A DNA stretch of 64,000 nt from Acanthochromis polyacanthus. Its lineage: Eukaryota; Chordata; Actinopteri; Pomacentridae. Made by a program: the position numbers and the translations under genes. A model generated the notes under the pieces. The model saw only the letters and a program-made list of their open reading frames with translations. It did not search any database and was not told the DNA's origin. Where the stretch lies: assembly GCF_021347895.1 (NCBI RefSeq), contig NC_067117.1, positions 15,533,858 to 15,597,857 on the forward strand. Reading direction: 5' to 3'. Shown here piece after piece: positions 1 to 12,594 of the stretch (positions are counted from its first letter, which is position 1; every line of letters begins with the position of its first letter).

Positions 1-647
1 TGTACATTACTTGTTCATAACCCCAGGTAATTTCTAGGCATCCTCAGAAAAGCTTTCTGTGCAGGATGACACAGCTATAATAATAAAAATGATTACGGGA
101 CTGCTGGTCACAGCTGAGTGACTTAATGGTTGCACTGAAACCTTCAGAAATAGATGTTTTTTTTGTTTGTTTGTTTTTTACAGAATCTGGTTACTGCACA
201 TGGTTTATTTGTGTAGAAGTCATAAATATGATGTATGGAATAAAAGGATTTTAGCTCAGATTTAGTTAGGTTGTCAGAATGGGGCATCACACATGAGTAG
301 TTCAAGGACTGTTGGCAAGATGAAAATCTAGTGATGCTTTGAGGTTTTTCTATTTTTGGCTCTGATAAATTGTGTGATTTTGGTGATTTTCTTTAACCTG
401 TTTTGTATGTGTAGTTGAGTGAAATTAGGACTTAGAGAATCTGTTGCTTTTTCTGCTCTGATAAATACACATTTACCAGCTTGCTGCTGTATCTACATGT
501 GTGGAATTAAGAAAATTATTATCCTGTGCTCATTATCAGTTACTGTTAAAACTCTGCTATAAACATGTACAGATCTTATTGAGCTGTATAACCTTCTTAT
601 TTATCCCTTTAAATGAAGATAACTCTGAGCTTCTTCGCTATACTCAC
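1..647 (-). other. b4galnt1: b4galnt1 last intron (partial)
   Basis: This is intron sequence between the exon ending at 648 (donor GTGAGTA on the minus strand) and a final coding exon that should encode about 70 residues. I see no open frame here resembling that exon, so it lies beyond the left edge. The stretch is AT-rich and I see no RNA gene or recognisable element in it. Confidence 0.7.
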
Positions 648-3600
648 CCAGGTGAGCTACTCTGGCGAGCCGAGGGTCGAAGCCGACCTGCTGGACTTTG
701 TCGGTTCGAGCTAAGAAGAAGTTAATGACCCCGTCGGTTATAACGCAGTTGGGAAAGCCTTGGATGACGTGATGAAATCCTCTCCTCATGTGTAAACAGT
801 CGCCATCCTCCTCTCCGGGCTCAATGGAGATGGTCTGTCTGTAGGTGGCAGTATAACCAGTGGCCTCTCGCACTGCACCGCCCACCTGGACGCACACAAA
901 CACACAAAACACACACTGACATCTCTGCAGCGAGATCAGAACGTTTATACTGATTAAAAGAAGCTTTCAGCTCCGCCCCTTACCAGATCCAGAGTGGTCC
1001 TTTCTAGAACGTCCACAAGCTTCTCCAGCTTAGTGTTGGCTGTGAAGATGAAGTCATCATCAACCCACAGCACGTATTTTGTGGTCACCTGGGAGACGGC
1101 CAGGTTTCGTCCAGCAAACCAACCCTATGCACCGAGACATCAGGGCTGAGCGTCAGAGAGCATCAAGAGCAGACAGATTAAAGGACTTCACGACGCGTTC
1201 TGCATTTCCTTACCTTTCCAAAGGGCATGATGTAATGTTCGATGTAAGGCCCGGACATGGTTTTGGGGTTTTCACTGTCGTCAGCGATCACTATGGTGAC
1301 AGTGGGATAGTATCTCCTGACGCTGTCGATAAGATCTTGAAGCTTGTCGTAACGCAGGAAGGTCTTCGTAGCTATGGTGACGAGGGCGCTGACGTTGTAG
1401 TCTGCAGATGACAGTTGGAGGACAGTTGTTTTCTTTTTTGACAGGTACTGTAACTTCAGAACAAGCAGACATATAGTTCAATGGTGAGATGATGGGTTTG
1501 GTTCTGTACCTCCTTTGGATCCAGTGTTGTACAGTTTAGGTGTTACACCGTGACGGATCTTGACACTGAAGACGGCTTGATGTCCTTCTGTCTCAAACTG
1601 CACTAAAAGACACAACAATAAATGTGATTAGGATCAAACTGCAGCAAATTCACTCTTGTGCGATCCCAGTTAAATGCTTACACGTAATTAAACTCACAGC
1701 TGATCATGTACTGTAAAAGGTACTAACTGGACAGGCAGGTCAGAGAGGTAAATAGAGTCTGTAGTTAGTGCATGTGTTCAGGTTTCATCTCTGTCCACCG
1801 CTGCGAACCCTCTTGACAAACAAACTGCATTATTAGACTGAAATCTGAGTAGCTCTGCAGCTTTAGCTAACAAAAGGCATCTCTGGAAATATTTGCGCCT
1901 GATGATTACACAACAGCAGGTGAGAGGAAATTAAAAGAGGCAACAAAACAAGATAAAACTACAGATGATTTGTAATTTTTCAAAAACATCTATAAGTTTT
2001 TTGGCCAAGACCAGTTCATCCTTTCTGGTTGCCTGCCAACTGATCAGAGTGACAAAACAATTGCACAACATCACATAATGAATCTTTTTGCAAATTAAAC
2101 CAGAAAGATATCATTAATGACCTGTAAAGCGCAGAAAGTTGTATTTTGTTACCAGAGCAAAGTAGCTGTTTTATCTCAGTTTTCTATGTTTAAGGTGAAC
2201 CGAACTCACCAGATGTTGTCTGAACATTCATATTTATAGCACAAACATGGGAGCAGTATCAATTTTTTCATATAATTTACCAGAAGGTAAATGAGCATTT
2301 TCCCCAAAAACATCGAACTGCTGCTGTAAATTTAACCACAGAAGACATCTAATCTAGCCTTTGATTCTCTGCATTTAAAAAGATCTAACAGCATGCAGTA
2401 TTTAATTAACTTGCAGGCTTTTTTTTCACCAGTTGTGTTCAATTCATTTTAAACAGTAAGAATAAGAGATGTTTGGTTTGTGTTTGAGGTCCCACCTGTG
2501 TCTGCAGTGCTGGGATGAAACAATGTGTTTGTGTAGGTGACAAACTGCAGCTGTCGGTTCAGGTTTGGCAGCAGGCTGCTGGATAGGCTCATGTGCATTT
2601 CGCCATCGCCTTTGATTTTCACCCCGTCTACCTCTGCTGCCACGTTTAGTGTTCCCAGCGTGGCAGTGATGTTTATCTGAAGATGATGGAAAGCAAAGTA
2701 GACGGAATGAGACGACTGCAGACATCTAAAACAAGTCAAAGTAAATACAGACATACTGAAACACTTACTGAGTAATGGTCTCTGGGAAGGTCGTGTAAGG
2801 CCAAGCCTGGAAATATTGAAACACATTTAAACCATTTCCTGTGCATACATACTGGAAAAAAACACGTGACTTCTGAATATGACAAACAAGAGTCTGCAGT
2901 TTTTACATTTCAGACACACACTATAAAAGCCTTCAAGCCTTTAGCTTACCATGGCATCTAGCTACAAATGCAAAAAAGTTCTGTGTACGTGTTTGTATGT
3001 CATATTTGAGCACATGTGGAGGTCCTCATCAAAGAGCGAGGATAACAGAGGTCCTGCAGAATGTAGCACTGGCTACAATCCCAGATTTAATTGAAGATCA
3101 ATTACATTTTCCATTCATTTATTCAATCATCATGCATTAGAGATTGAATTGACTCTTAGTTTTGTTATTGTCCTCTTTGTTTTCTGGATTTTCAGATTAT
3201 TTTTCTGATGGTTATTGTCAATTAACTAATTTTCACTTTGACTTCTTCAGCTAACACTCAGTAATATGCAATTACTATTTCATATACCTCTATCATTATT
3301 TACTACAATGTATACTTACATTTTTAGTTTCTTGCACATTTTACATTCTACGCGTATAGTTTCCACTAAAGTTTACATTTTTAAGACAGATTTTTCTACT
3401 TACATCAATCATATATTTTTTGTACTGCGTACATTTTTAAGATTTTAAATGGGAGCAACTGTAAGCCCTCGGCAATCAAGAGATCAAGGTATTTCTGATT
3501 CTGGATCTGGTAAACACATTTTAAATTTCTCCTCACACCTTACAGCTACTTGCATCAACATACAATAGAACAGAAGTCACATTTACTGTGCATGAACTGT

Positions 3601-6600
3601 GATGGAAATTATGCATGTTACCAGGTGTGCTGCATTTTACTGCTGACAATAGCTACATTATTGCAAAGCATACTTCATATACTGACCGTGTGCTTGCTCA
3701 TGTAAAGACTTGTCTCTCATCTACTCGTGCTTTGCCAGGTGGATAGTTTGACCCTGAGGACTTGGAGCGCTCAGAAGGCCTTATCTTTCTGCTGAAGGCC
3801 CATCAGAGTGCCTCATCAGTGGATAACACTCTGACCTATAACCCACAGAGACTGACCATCACTTCTTTTCCCTCTGCTTAGAGCAATATGAGAGACAAAC
3901 TTCCTGATCAGATTGACCTTTTGACTCCTGCATGAATATTTATGGTTTAGTGCATTAAATAATTCTGATCGATATTTGCTCTTTTTGTAGAATTCCCAGG
4001 ATGGTAAGAAACCTGTCCTGCGATTTAAGAGTTATGAAATTGCATTTTTATCTGCTTTAATACTATTTTGTTGTGGAATGGCTAGGAAAGTGAAGAGAGA
4101 GTGGGGTCCCTAAGAAGTGGCTACTTACTAATAGAGAAGACCCAGGAAAGCCGATGTGAAATCGGTTGTAGCTTCACCAAGACAGAAATGCAGTATGGAA
4201 AAGCTACTCTTAGATTTGGGATAAGATATGATTTCCTCAACACTGCAAGATTAGAGGCAAACTACCACATCAGTGAGCACACTGTCAGGATTCCCTTCCA
4301 GCTCCTGCCTGGTTTTCCTTCCGCTCTCTCTCTCTCCCGGCCGCTCACCCGCTAGATGGCAGCTGAGTGCGGCATGGGCTTCAGCTGGGAAATAATCAGC
4401 CAATTCTGGTCACCTGCCTCCTTCTCTGTATAAAAGGCCTCTGCTCCCCTCAGTGTTTGTGGGAGCATTGTTTGACATGCCACATGCTGTACTCAACAGA
4501 ACTCTTTTGGATTTCTTCAGTTTTGGATTCTTCTGGTTTCCCTCCTTCATGGATTTTCACCTGTAGTCTCTGGACTAATCACTGCCAGTTTTTGCTCTGC
4601 CGTTTTGCAGTGACCGTTTGGTTGTGAGTACCTTCTCGCTGTCATGGTGATATTGAGCTTGGTTTTCGTTGTGCCTCCTCAGTCTTAGTTTTTGGTTAAT
4701 AGTAGTCTTGATTTGGACAAAAAAAAAACCTTTTTTTTCACTGTAACCTCTGTGCCTGTCTGTTGGTGTCTGCGCCTGGGTTCTCCCTCAACAAATCCTA
4801 ACACACACAGTCAATATGAAGTCCTATCAGACAAGGACTCCTCTCTGTTAACCCTCCTGTTGTCTTCATTTACGGGCACCAAAAAAATGTCGTTTCCTTG
4901 TCTGAAAAAAATCCAAAAGTTCTTCAAAAACAAAAAAACTCCTCCAATTTCTGAAAATTTGCGAGAACTTCAAGAAGAAAATTCCAATAATTTCTTAAGT
5001 TTGCCTTAAAAGTTTTACCAATTAAAAAAAATCCTCCAAATTTGGCAACAACATTCTTGTAAATATTTTCAAAAATGACTAAAAAATCTTCCAAAAAATG
5101 ACTAAAAATATCTAAAATGATTACATATATATCAGTAAAACTTAATATTTTCTTGAAGAACATTCACATAAAAATCAACCAAAATCCAGTGAATTTTGGT
5201 TGGGTTTTTTTTTTTTTTGTGAATGTTCTTAAACATTTTTAACTTTTTTTTTTTTTTTTTTTTCCCCACCAAAAATGTTCAAAGATTTTCCAGAAATGTT
5301 GAAAATGTGGGCATTAGAAGTTTCACTGTGAAAATAGATATATATTTTTTTTTCCCCACACCGGGTCAATTTTGACCCACAGGACAACACAAGGGTTAAC
5401 CTGATGGCAAGTGAACTTGTTGGCTGCATGTCTGAATAAGCATCCTGCTCACTCTTCTGAAAAAGTCGTCAGTAATCTCACAAGCCCAACAGCACTGAAC
5501 TGCCATTGTAAATGGAAAGTCACATGCTAGCATATCTGAACCCTTCCAGTTGTTTTGAAACTCCCAAAACCACAGCACACCTCGATAATTCATTTGTCCT
5601 TCAACTTCAGTTCTGTTACAAACTGAAATGTCCACAAAAATAAAACTTGACTGTGATGAAAGTAGAGTAACAGCTTGGATCAGTGAGGCATACAAATAAT
5701 AATGAATGTAATGTGTTGGGGTTTTCATGACCAAACTCAATTGAATTTTGTCGCTTCCTGACCCTAACCCTAATCTGGTCGTTCAGGTGGTCCAACTGAA
5801 GGACCAGATTTCAGAAAATGACGATGGCATTAAGAAAGTATAAGCATTCCTTTCAGTGCTATCTGTTGAATGTTGGCTAATTAGTTTTGTCAAAACCCAT
5901 TTTTACCAGTGTGTGCTTTTCTTCACATCAGACAATTGATCTGTCACAAGAAGAGTCAAACACGTAAAACAGTCACATACACACGTTACACAAATAATTA
6001 TGTTAATCAACAATTCAAAAGTGATGGCTGATTTTGATTATTTAATTTTCAATAAATTTTTATTTGTTACTTTTGTGAGTTTCAAGTGATTTCAGTGAGA
6101 ATTGTGGGTTTTTCCTTCTTTAACTGAGGGGTACCAACAATTTTGTCCACGTGTGTATCTAGTGTCAGCAGTAGTGCAGTAAATGCAGTAAAATGCTGAA
6201 TTTCCATCACATAAACCATCTCTAGTTGATTCTCCCAAGTTCTTTAACATTTATTCACATAATCATAATAGTTCTTTTGCATAAATAAATCCTACCTGGG
6301 ATGATGATTGTTTTCAGGGGCCGTACCTCCACCCCCTGTGTTGGATACTGTAAGGGACTATTAGCCTCTGCAATGATGAGAATGTCTGCAGGCGTCTTTG
6401 ACCTGTGGGGAGAGTTTTTTTTAATCAGGAAGCTGCATAGTCTACACATTCACAAATACAGACCAGAAAAGCACTCAGAGAGCACAGTACTCTGCCAAGG
6501 CTGCTCATTCCTTGTATCATTTCTGACATAAGTCTCGATAAGTCTGCAGCGGTCGATTTGTAGCAGGATCACAATCATGTGATCATTTGTCATTTCTGAC

Positions 6601-7487
6601 CATCCCTGAAACTTTCATGTAATGTTGCGAACAGACAGACAAACCACACAACTCCACCAATAACAAAGAAAGAACAAGTGGAGAAATATGCTTAAAAATC
6701 AAGTGTGTTTTCCTCTCATAAACTGTCTGGCACATTGGGGGTATGAGTTTGCCATTTTTATTCCATTGCTGCTGTGTTTTCTTGATGAGATGGAGGTGGA
6801 ATAATGAATCCTGAGTGGCACCAAACTGCGAAGCAAAGCGGCAGAGCATTTTAAAATGGTGATATGAGGGAACGGATGGCTTTCTCCGTGTCAAAGAGAA
6901 AGATATAAAAGTGACATAGAGCTCATTTAGCATGTGAATGTCTCAGATCTGTCTTGACTATACAAAAACATAATTGCCAGAGTATGAAATGTCATATCTC
7001 GCTCACCTCTTCTGAAAGCTCTTGTACTCTTTGGCCCGTCTCCTCTTCATTTCCTCCAGCTCCGAGGCCTCAAAGGCAGTGTGCAGCGGGTGAGCTGACA
7101 CCCGCGGGAATAAGAGTTGAGTGAAGGGCAGGTTTACTCCTCCACTTTCTCCCTCACATACGCACCCATTACGTGCAAGCAAGCTGAACAGATTACCAGA
7201 CATGTAGAGTCAGGTTTTAGCTCAGATTTTTTTGTGCTGAGGAGTCAACAATTAAAATAAAATACCTCTTACCTCGCCACGCTATCCCTCACATGAAAGG
7301 GGATGTTACTTAATCGGTGGTCTAGTTCCGGGAGCCTCTCCTCCAGATGTCTCTCTACTAAAGGCCCCGGTCTCTGCCATACGTCCACTGTGGTGTAGGC
7401 CCGAGTCGGCCATGAGTGGAGGAGAGCCAGCACCAGCACCACGGACACAAGGATGGCGAGCAACACGGTCTTCCTCAGGGAGCGCAT
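648..7487 (-). CDS. b4galnt1: beta-1,4-N-acetylgalactosaminyltransferase 1 (GM2/GD2 synthase), 3'-truncated
   Basis: Golgi type II membrane enzyme that transfers GalNAc from UDP-GalNAc to GM3/GD3/lactosylceramide to make GM2/GD2/GA2 gangliosides. Coding exons in transcript order: 7487-7273, 7183-7007, 6402-6296, 2806-2769, 2676-2496, 1602-1510, 1401-1214, 1124-984, 885-648. All junctions are GT-AG and phases run through without a break (1378 nt, 459 codons plus one base). The start [10 protein letters not shown] leads into a hydrophobic anchor at about residues 8-25. Later blocks match the family strongly: [39 protein letters not shown], the DXD-type metal/UDP site [14 protein letters not shown] and the [16 protein letters not shown] block. 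The missing last exon (about 70 aa) would bring the length close to the roughly 530 aa of the human enzyme. The gene is divergent from os9. An a or b teleost paralogue cannot be decided here. Confidence 0.95.
4283..4803 (+). mobile_element. solo LTR of a retrotransposon
   Basis: The 521-bp unit begins TGTCAGGATT and ends AATCCTAACA, which are inverted copies of each other at 9 of 10 positions with the TG...CA ends expected of LTRs. It is flanked on both sides by a perfect 5-bp duplication CACAC (4278-4282 and 4804-4808). Inside is a promoter-like TATAAAAGG near 4428. No gag/pol sequence is attached, so this is a solo LTR left by recombination. It lies antisense inside a b4galnt1 intron. The TSD sits in a short CA run, which weakens it slightly. 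The retroelement family is not identified. Confidence 0.65.
4848..5399. mobile_element. TTAA-flanked MITE (piggyBac-like)
   Basis: Both ends carry TTAA (4848-4851 and 5396-5399). The left end reads TTAACCCTCCTGTTGTC and the right end, inverted, reads TTAACCCTTGTGTTGTCC. The right end also holds the palindromic GGGTCAATTTTGACCC. The interior is A/T-rich and non-coding, with long homopolymer T runs near 5205-5263. TTAA targets and short CCC-starting inverted repeats fit non-autonomous piggyBac-type elements; the superfamily is inferred. Confidence 0.6.
6020..6157. mobile_element. Tc1-like terminal fragment
   Basis: The stretch ends in GGGGTACCAACAATTTTGTC plus CACGTGTGTA, a sequence I associate with the outer end of a teleost Tc1-like terminal repeat. 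The opposite end was not found, so this is a fragment. Confidence 0.4.
6473..6655 (+). repeat. dispersed repeat family A, copy 1 (internally deleted)
   Basis: It shares its ends with copies near 32078-32640 and 36655-37176. The left block reads AGCACTCAGAGAGC(A/G)CAGT then ACTCTGCCAAGGCTGCTC. The right block contains TCATTTCTGACC followed by a CAGACAGACAAAC motif. Most of the middle found in the longer copies is missing. The family name is not known to me. Confidence 0.6.
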
Positions 7488-7495
7488 CCTAAAAC

Positions 7496-9286
7496 CTGTC
7501 AGACACAGATGTTGAGTGTCTGAACGGGTGTTATAATTATTCTCAGTCTGTGTAGCTCAGTTTGTGTACTTTTTCATCGTCAGATAAGACACACACAGCA
7601 ATAATAACACACTTAATTTGGCCCTGTTAGTAAGAAAATGTAGCTGCTGTTGACGATGAGGTTTGTTCTTCTGCTTTGTTTTACTGCAGCTGCAATGAAG
7701 AAGGTTTGCCATTTTCTTCTAATGTTTGATCTAAAGTGAGTTAAGTTTACAGTACTGGTCTGACCGGGTTTGATTATGATCGCAACAACAGCATGCCAGT
7801 ATTTTTTTATTAAAGATGAATCCCCCTCATGCATGACTCATACATCCATGAGCCACATGATAATGACAGAAAAATAAACATGCACGGCAAAAGTACAATA
7901 CTTTAGAGTCAGCTCCCCCGAAAAAGGTCCCAAATTATATTTTTAGGGGAGCGCTTTCAAGTCAAGCCAAGCTCCCTCTGGTTCCTCTGCAGATCACACA
8001 CAGAATATTCGTCCTGTAAACACCTTGATAAAATGACAAATCGTTACTCCAGTGTCACCGTTGATGACAAAAACCAGTCTCTAAAAATCCATTTTGGGGT
8101 CTAGAAGACGCTAGTATGACGCTTCAGTAGTCTTAGTTAAAGAAGCCAAGAGAATAAAGTCCAAAATATAAAACTCTTTGCTACTATCCCTCCTCTGCAG
8201 CTCAGTTCAGCCCACGGAAACAGAGAGGGAAAACATTTAACTCCTGAAGCCCCACGTCAGTCCTGGCTGATGTCGCTCATCATTTAATGAACAAACTGTG
8301 GAACACACTAGAAAAAAGAAATGCCATCCCTTAAATCCTCATCGTCATGGTTCCAGAGCTGTCAAAGAATTTTCAGATTCCATGTGGTTCCATTTATGGT
8401 GGGGCCACTCACTGTTGCAGGGCTCATGTAGGCAGAAATCACTAAAAAAATGACACTCTAGATGTTATTTACATTTTTTTTTCGCTCTGTATAACATGGT
8501 GAAACGTTCTGGCAGGTTAAATGCAGTCAGAGCGATAACCAACAATCAGTCTGCTCTATAATTCATTACCTTTCACCACTTTAGAACATTTGTTTCAAAC
8601 ATGCAGACCAACGGGGACACTCATGTAGCTGCAGTTCTAGTTGATAAAAGCCCACCAGTCCAGCATTAGCCTGCTGGATTCACAGAAGGAAGCTACTATG
8701 TCCTGTAACCTCTACATTCAGCATTTTAACAGTTAATAAAAGATAAGTTTAACATCTGGGAGTTGCTTTCCCCTCCTCTCAATCTCTCCTCCATTTTTTG
8801 TTCTGTTCCATTCTCTCGTCAACATTACTAGGAGCAGATGCATGATTTTTCGCCACCACACAAAGAACTCTTTCTTATTCAGCTGAGACGAACAAAAGCT
8901 TCATTTTTGACCGTCTGTGTCTCTGTGTACACTTGAATTGCTAATGTTGTGGGGACTCAACTCCTGTTTCAAAGTAAGTTTCCAAAGATCATCCACTAGA
9001 TTTTAGGCTGAGGACTTGGTTTAAGATTAGGATGAGGAAAGTTGTTGTCAAGGATAAAAAACATCTTCATGAGATTATTGTAAGTTAATGCAACGTCCTC
9101 TGAAGTAATGGAAACTCAACTCTGTGTGAGCAGGCTTTGAAAAGCTGCTTGTCTCACTGAATCTACAGCAGAGTGATCTAATCTCGCCAGGCACCACTGA
9201 TACAGAATGGAATTAAATCTCTCAGAACCATTTAAACAGATTAACTTCCTCCCTGCATGTCATGAAATCTTTATGATAACATATAC
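7496..9286 (-). other. b4galnt1: b4galnt1 5' intron, no element recognised
   Basis: Intron between the proposed 5'UTR exon and the first coding exon. It was read on both strands; I see only AT-rich unique-looking sequence, with no RNA gene, repeat boundary or further exon that can be supported. Confidence 0.45.
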
Positions 9287-9388
9287 CTCGCTGCCTCTAT
9301 CCAGTCATTGAAAGGACGACCTCTGAAGGCATCTGCATCTCCAGAAACCATGTAGACGGTCACAGAAATTAGTGAGCGCTTTCCCCAT
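9287..9388 (-). other. b4galnt1: probable b4galnt1 5'UTR exon with upstream ORF
   Basis: On the minus strand a strong polypyrimidine tract ending TTTGCAG precedes position 9388, and a GTATAT donor follows 9287, giving a 102-nt exon. The next acceptor (CTGACAG before 7495) lies 8 nt upstream of the b4galnt1 start codon. Spliced together, an ATG at 9351 opens a 23-codon ORF whose TAG ends one base before the main ATG. A second frame is open across the whole exon. Exon status is inferred from splice sites alone. Confidence 0.5.
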
Positions 9389-10472
9389 CTGCAAACAAGA
9401 AGGGAAAAAAAATAAAAGGTTAGATGTATAAGGTAAAACACATTCTAACACACTCAAAAACTGCTGGGTTAAAACATTTTTTTTTAGGACAGAACATGTT
9501 CTGAGTTGATTTGAATCAAATGCTGTGTTTTACCAGTTAACTCACAAAACCTGATTTCTCATTTGACCCCAACTAGTGGGTGTAATTAACTGATTTTCAG
9601 TAAAAAAAAAAAATCACCCTTTTCCTGGGGTATGTCCTGTCTTATTACCTTCAAACTTTTTTTACTTCTTAATTTTTAATCGTGATTAATCACACGATTT
9701 TCTGAGATCAATCAGAGTTCTGAAGGCAAAGAACCTGCAAAGAACCTACACAGCCACATGCAAACTGCATGCAAAAACAAGCAACCAACCCCAAGATTCA
9801 CACACAAGGCCTTCTGGCTGTGACAATGATAATAATAATAAAAAGAAGAACAATAGAAGAACAATAAAAGAAAGGAATTAATACCAGTGTATCACTGTAA
9901 ATCCAGTGGACATGTGCAAGCTTTGTACTGAGTTAATAAAACTGAGTTTAACCGACTTGACTCTAAAAATTCAAAATATAATGAAAATTCTCCCTGAATG
10001 AAAACTCAGCCACCAGCATGATCCCAGGTCAGAATTTTTATGGTGATATGAGCTTTAGATTATGCTATTACTACAACCTACTAAATATACAGGTAAAATA
10101 TTCAAATTAACCAACCATAAAATCCTACCTCCTGTATGTGGTGTGAATGTCTGACTGCAAGTGAAGACTGAAACACTCTGGAGGTTTTTAGTTCCAAAGA
10201 ACTTCATGTTCAATTGAAAATTGTGTAGGACCATTACATCATCACATAAAAACCCGGGTAAGTGTCAGTATAGTCAATATGGTGCTTTATTAGCTGCTTA
10301 CAGATAACTGGGGACTTCCCTAAAGGTTTGGGGATGACCAGTTTAGCTTTATTGTGGCAAGATGAAAAACAAAAATCAATACTAGGGAAAGCATGGACCA
10401 GCACTGAGTGGCCAATCTGCTGGGATGTTTCAGGATTGTGCACTTTAACATCTCTGACAGGAAATTGCTGGT

Positions 10473-10716
10473 AAATGGTTGTATTTATATAGCGCTTTTA
10501 TCCAAAGCGCTTTACATGATGATATGTCACATTTACCCATTCACACACACATTCACACACTGATGGCGGAAGCTGCCACGCAAGGCGCCAACCACAACCC
10601 ATCAGGAGCTATGTGTCTTGCTCAGGGACACCTCGACATGAGCACGACAGGCCGAGGATCGAACCGGCAACCTTCCAGTTACAAGACGGCCACTCTACCC
10701 ACTGAGCCATGCTGGT
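10473..10716 (-). mobile_element. tRNA-derived SINE
   Basis: On the minus strand the 5' end reads GGCTCAGTGGGTAGAGTGGC, like a tRNA A-box region, followed by GGTTCGATCC, a near-perfect pol III B box. The 3' end carries the tail AAAGCGC...GCGCTATATAAATA that is widespread in teleost retroposons. TGCTGGT occurs just outside or at both ends (10466-10472 and 10710-10716), which may be a short target duplication, although the right copy could belong to the SINE itself. Confidence 0.65.
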
Positions 10717-10730
10717 GAGGCTCTTCCTTC

Positions 10731-11250
10731 AACCCTTAGATGTGTAAGCGGGTCAAAAATGACCCGGTGAGCTCATTTTCTTGCAACATCTTGCAATGAC
10801 AAGTTTTAATCGTTTCTTTTTCCAACTATTCCTCAAAAAAACATGTTTTTGATATTATACCATTTAATTTTGTAAGCTACCTTTTATAATTTTGAAGAGA
10901 CTGTAATATTTGTATTACTACCCCAAGCTCTTTATCAATGACAATATCGTAGAAGAGGTGATGCAGTGCACAACAGCTGGAGGAAAAGAGTGAAAAGATA
11001 TCAACAAAATGGATGTTGACATTCTTCGATTGCTGTTCTGTGTAAAAAAAAAATAAAAAATTCAGTCATCGAAATGTTCAAAATCTGTTACAAAGTGAAA
11101 AATGAACACATTTCAAAGATGAAAACATTCTTGTGTGGACAAAAATATAATACAAACAAAAATACAAATTATTATTCTGAACCAAAATGGCATAAAAACA
11201 CATTGTTTCTAATAGGGGTCATTTCTGACCCACGTATGGAAGAGCATAAA
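10731..11250. mobile_element. probable MITE with GGGTCA-type ends
   Basis: The left side has GCGGGTCAAAAATGACCCG and the right side has GGGGTCATTTCTGACCCACG, so GGGTCAnAAATGACC is inverted at both ends of an AT-rich, non-coding core. The GGGTCA motif recalls the right end of the TTAA MITE at 4848-5399. Exact ends and target duplication are not clear. Confidence 0.4.
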
Positions 11251-12594
11251 GAAGACAAAACAATATTTGGCAGGAGGTCATAATGTTATGCCTGAACAGT
11301 GTACAACACACTGCAGTACTTACTTTCACCAAACTCTTCACAGAAACAATGCTATCACTTCTTTCACAGCCTTGAAAGAGAGAGGCATCTGACCTTTTAG
11401 GCAGCTGCTCTCTAATGCATAACATTTCACCTACACATTGAATCTAAAATTCTCCAGTTGATTAATCTCACTTGAAGGAAAAAGAGTGTTCACCGCTGCA
11501 AAGTTAATCCACTAAAAGAGGTTTTATGTGACTGTATTAAAAAGTCAGGCCTTAACTCAGGGCAGCAGCCTTCCTCTGGATGAGCTGAGACTAATAATGT
11601 ATCTGTGACAAACAAAGGCAGCATTTATCACGGAAACACACAGAAGATGAAATGAATGATATAGCTTAATAAATTAAACCACAAAGAGCGGCGCAAATGT
11701 GTGCTTTTATGGTGGATAACTGGAGACTGGAGGATAATTTGATTAAATAAACAGGATGGCTCCCAGATAAGACAATAAATCACTGAGTTCTTGAGCAACC
11801 CAGCTAAAGCGATATGAGAAAACACAAACCAAGGCTGTGGAATGTGAAAAACAAGGAGAAATGCTGTAATATGTACAATTTTAATTCAAAATAACTGTGA
11901 AAATTGTGTGATCTCTGCCCCCTGTGTTTTACAGTGGCTGCACCCAGTCTTCAATGTGCAGGTGGATTAAACATTTTTCTTTTTTATGATAATTAGCAGC
12001 AGTGGCGCAATAATAATTAGAAATGTGTAACCAGGGAGGTTCCATGAAAATAAACCTGGGTGCTGTCAGTGGCGCTGCTGCTTTAATTAACCTACAAACG
12101 AGCCTATGGTGAGGAGAGCTGTGGACATGCTATTATGCTCCTCGGGTCCCTCCCAAAGTACGTGTGGCAGGATTGTTGCCACACTTGAGTTTCTTATTAG
12201 CCCACATCTGCACCACCTCTATATGGAAAACACGAAAAATAATAAAGCGATCCACTGTCCAGAAATGCCCGGCTGCAGACAGGCCTATTAGCCCTACCTT
12301 ATCGTGAATAACACTGCAGGAAAAAACAAAACAAAAAAAAACACATGCATGCAAAAGCTTGATTGTCTGCTATATACGCTCAAACACATCTCCCCCATCA
12401 CAAAGATATATTTTCATTTTATCCACAATGTTGGCTCCAAATGCTCCCATTTCTCCTAATGTTTTGTTCAGCAAATAAACTGTCAAATCTTCACCCACAG
12501 AGCTGGAAATGATGCCGACAAAAAATGGGGAAAAAATGCCGTGCTGAAGACACAGAAGTGGGCCTTTTAATAGTGCCACAGAAAATCAGCTCAC

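Larger units (their letters stand above)
2807..6295 (-). other. b4galnt1: b4galnt1 large intron with inserted elements
   Basis: This 3.5-kb intron lies between the 38-nt exon (2769-2806) and the exon at 6296-6402. It holds a solo LTR (4283-4803), a TTAA MITE (4848-5399) and a Tc1-like terminal fragment (about 6020-6157). In 2807-4282 and 5400-6020 I see nothing further that can be named. Confidence 0.7.
9389..12594 (-). other. b4galnt1: b4galnt1 first intron
   Basis: Proposed intron between the GC-rich first exon and the 9287-9388 exon. It holds a tRNA-derived SINE (10473-10716) and a palindromic-ended MITE (about 10731-11250). In the remainder, 9389-10470 and 11250-12594, no coding exon or RNA gene can be supported. 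Confidence 0.45.

Noticed and set aside
5758..5776. CCCTAACCCTAA, telomere-like
   Set aside because: Only two to three units, so chance or a repeat fragment and not an interstitial telomere array.
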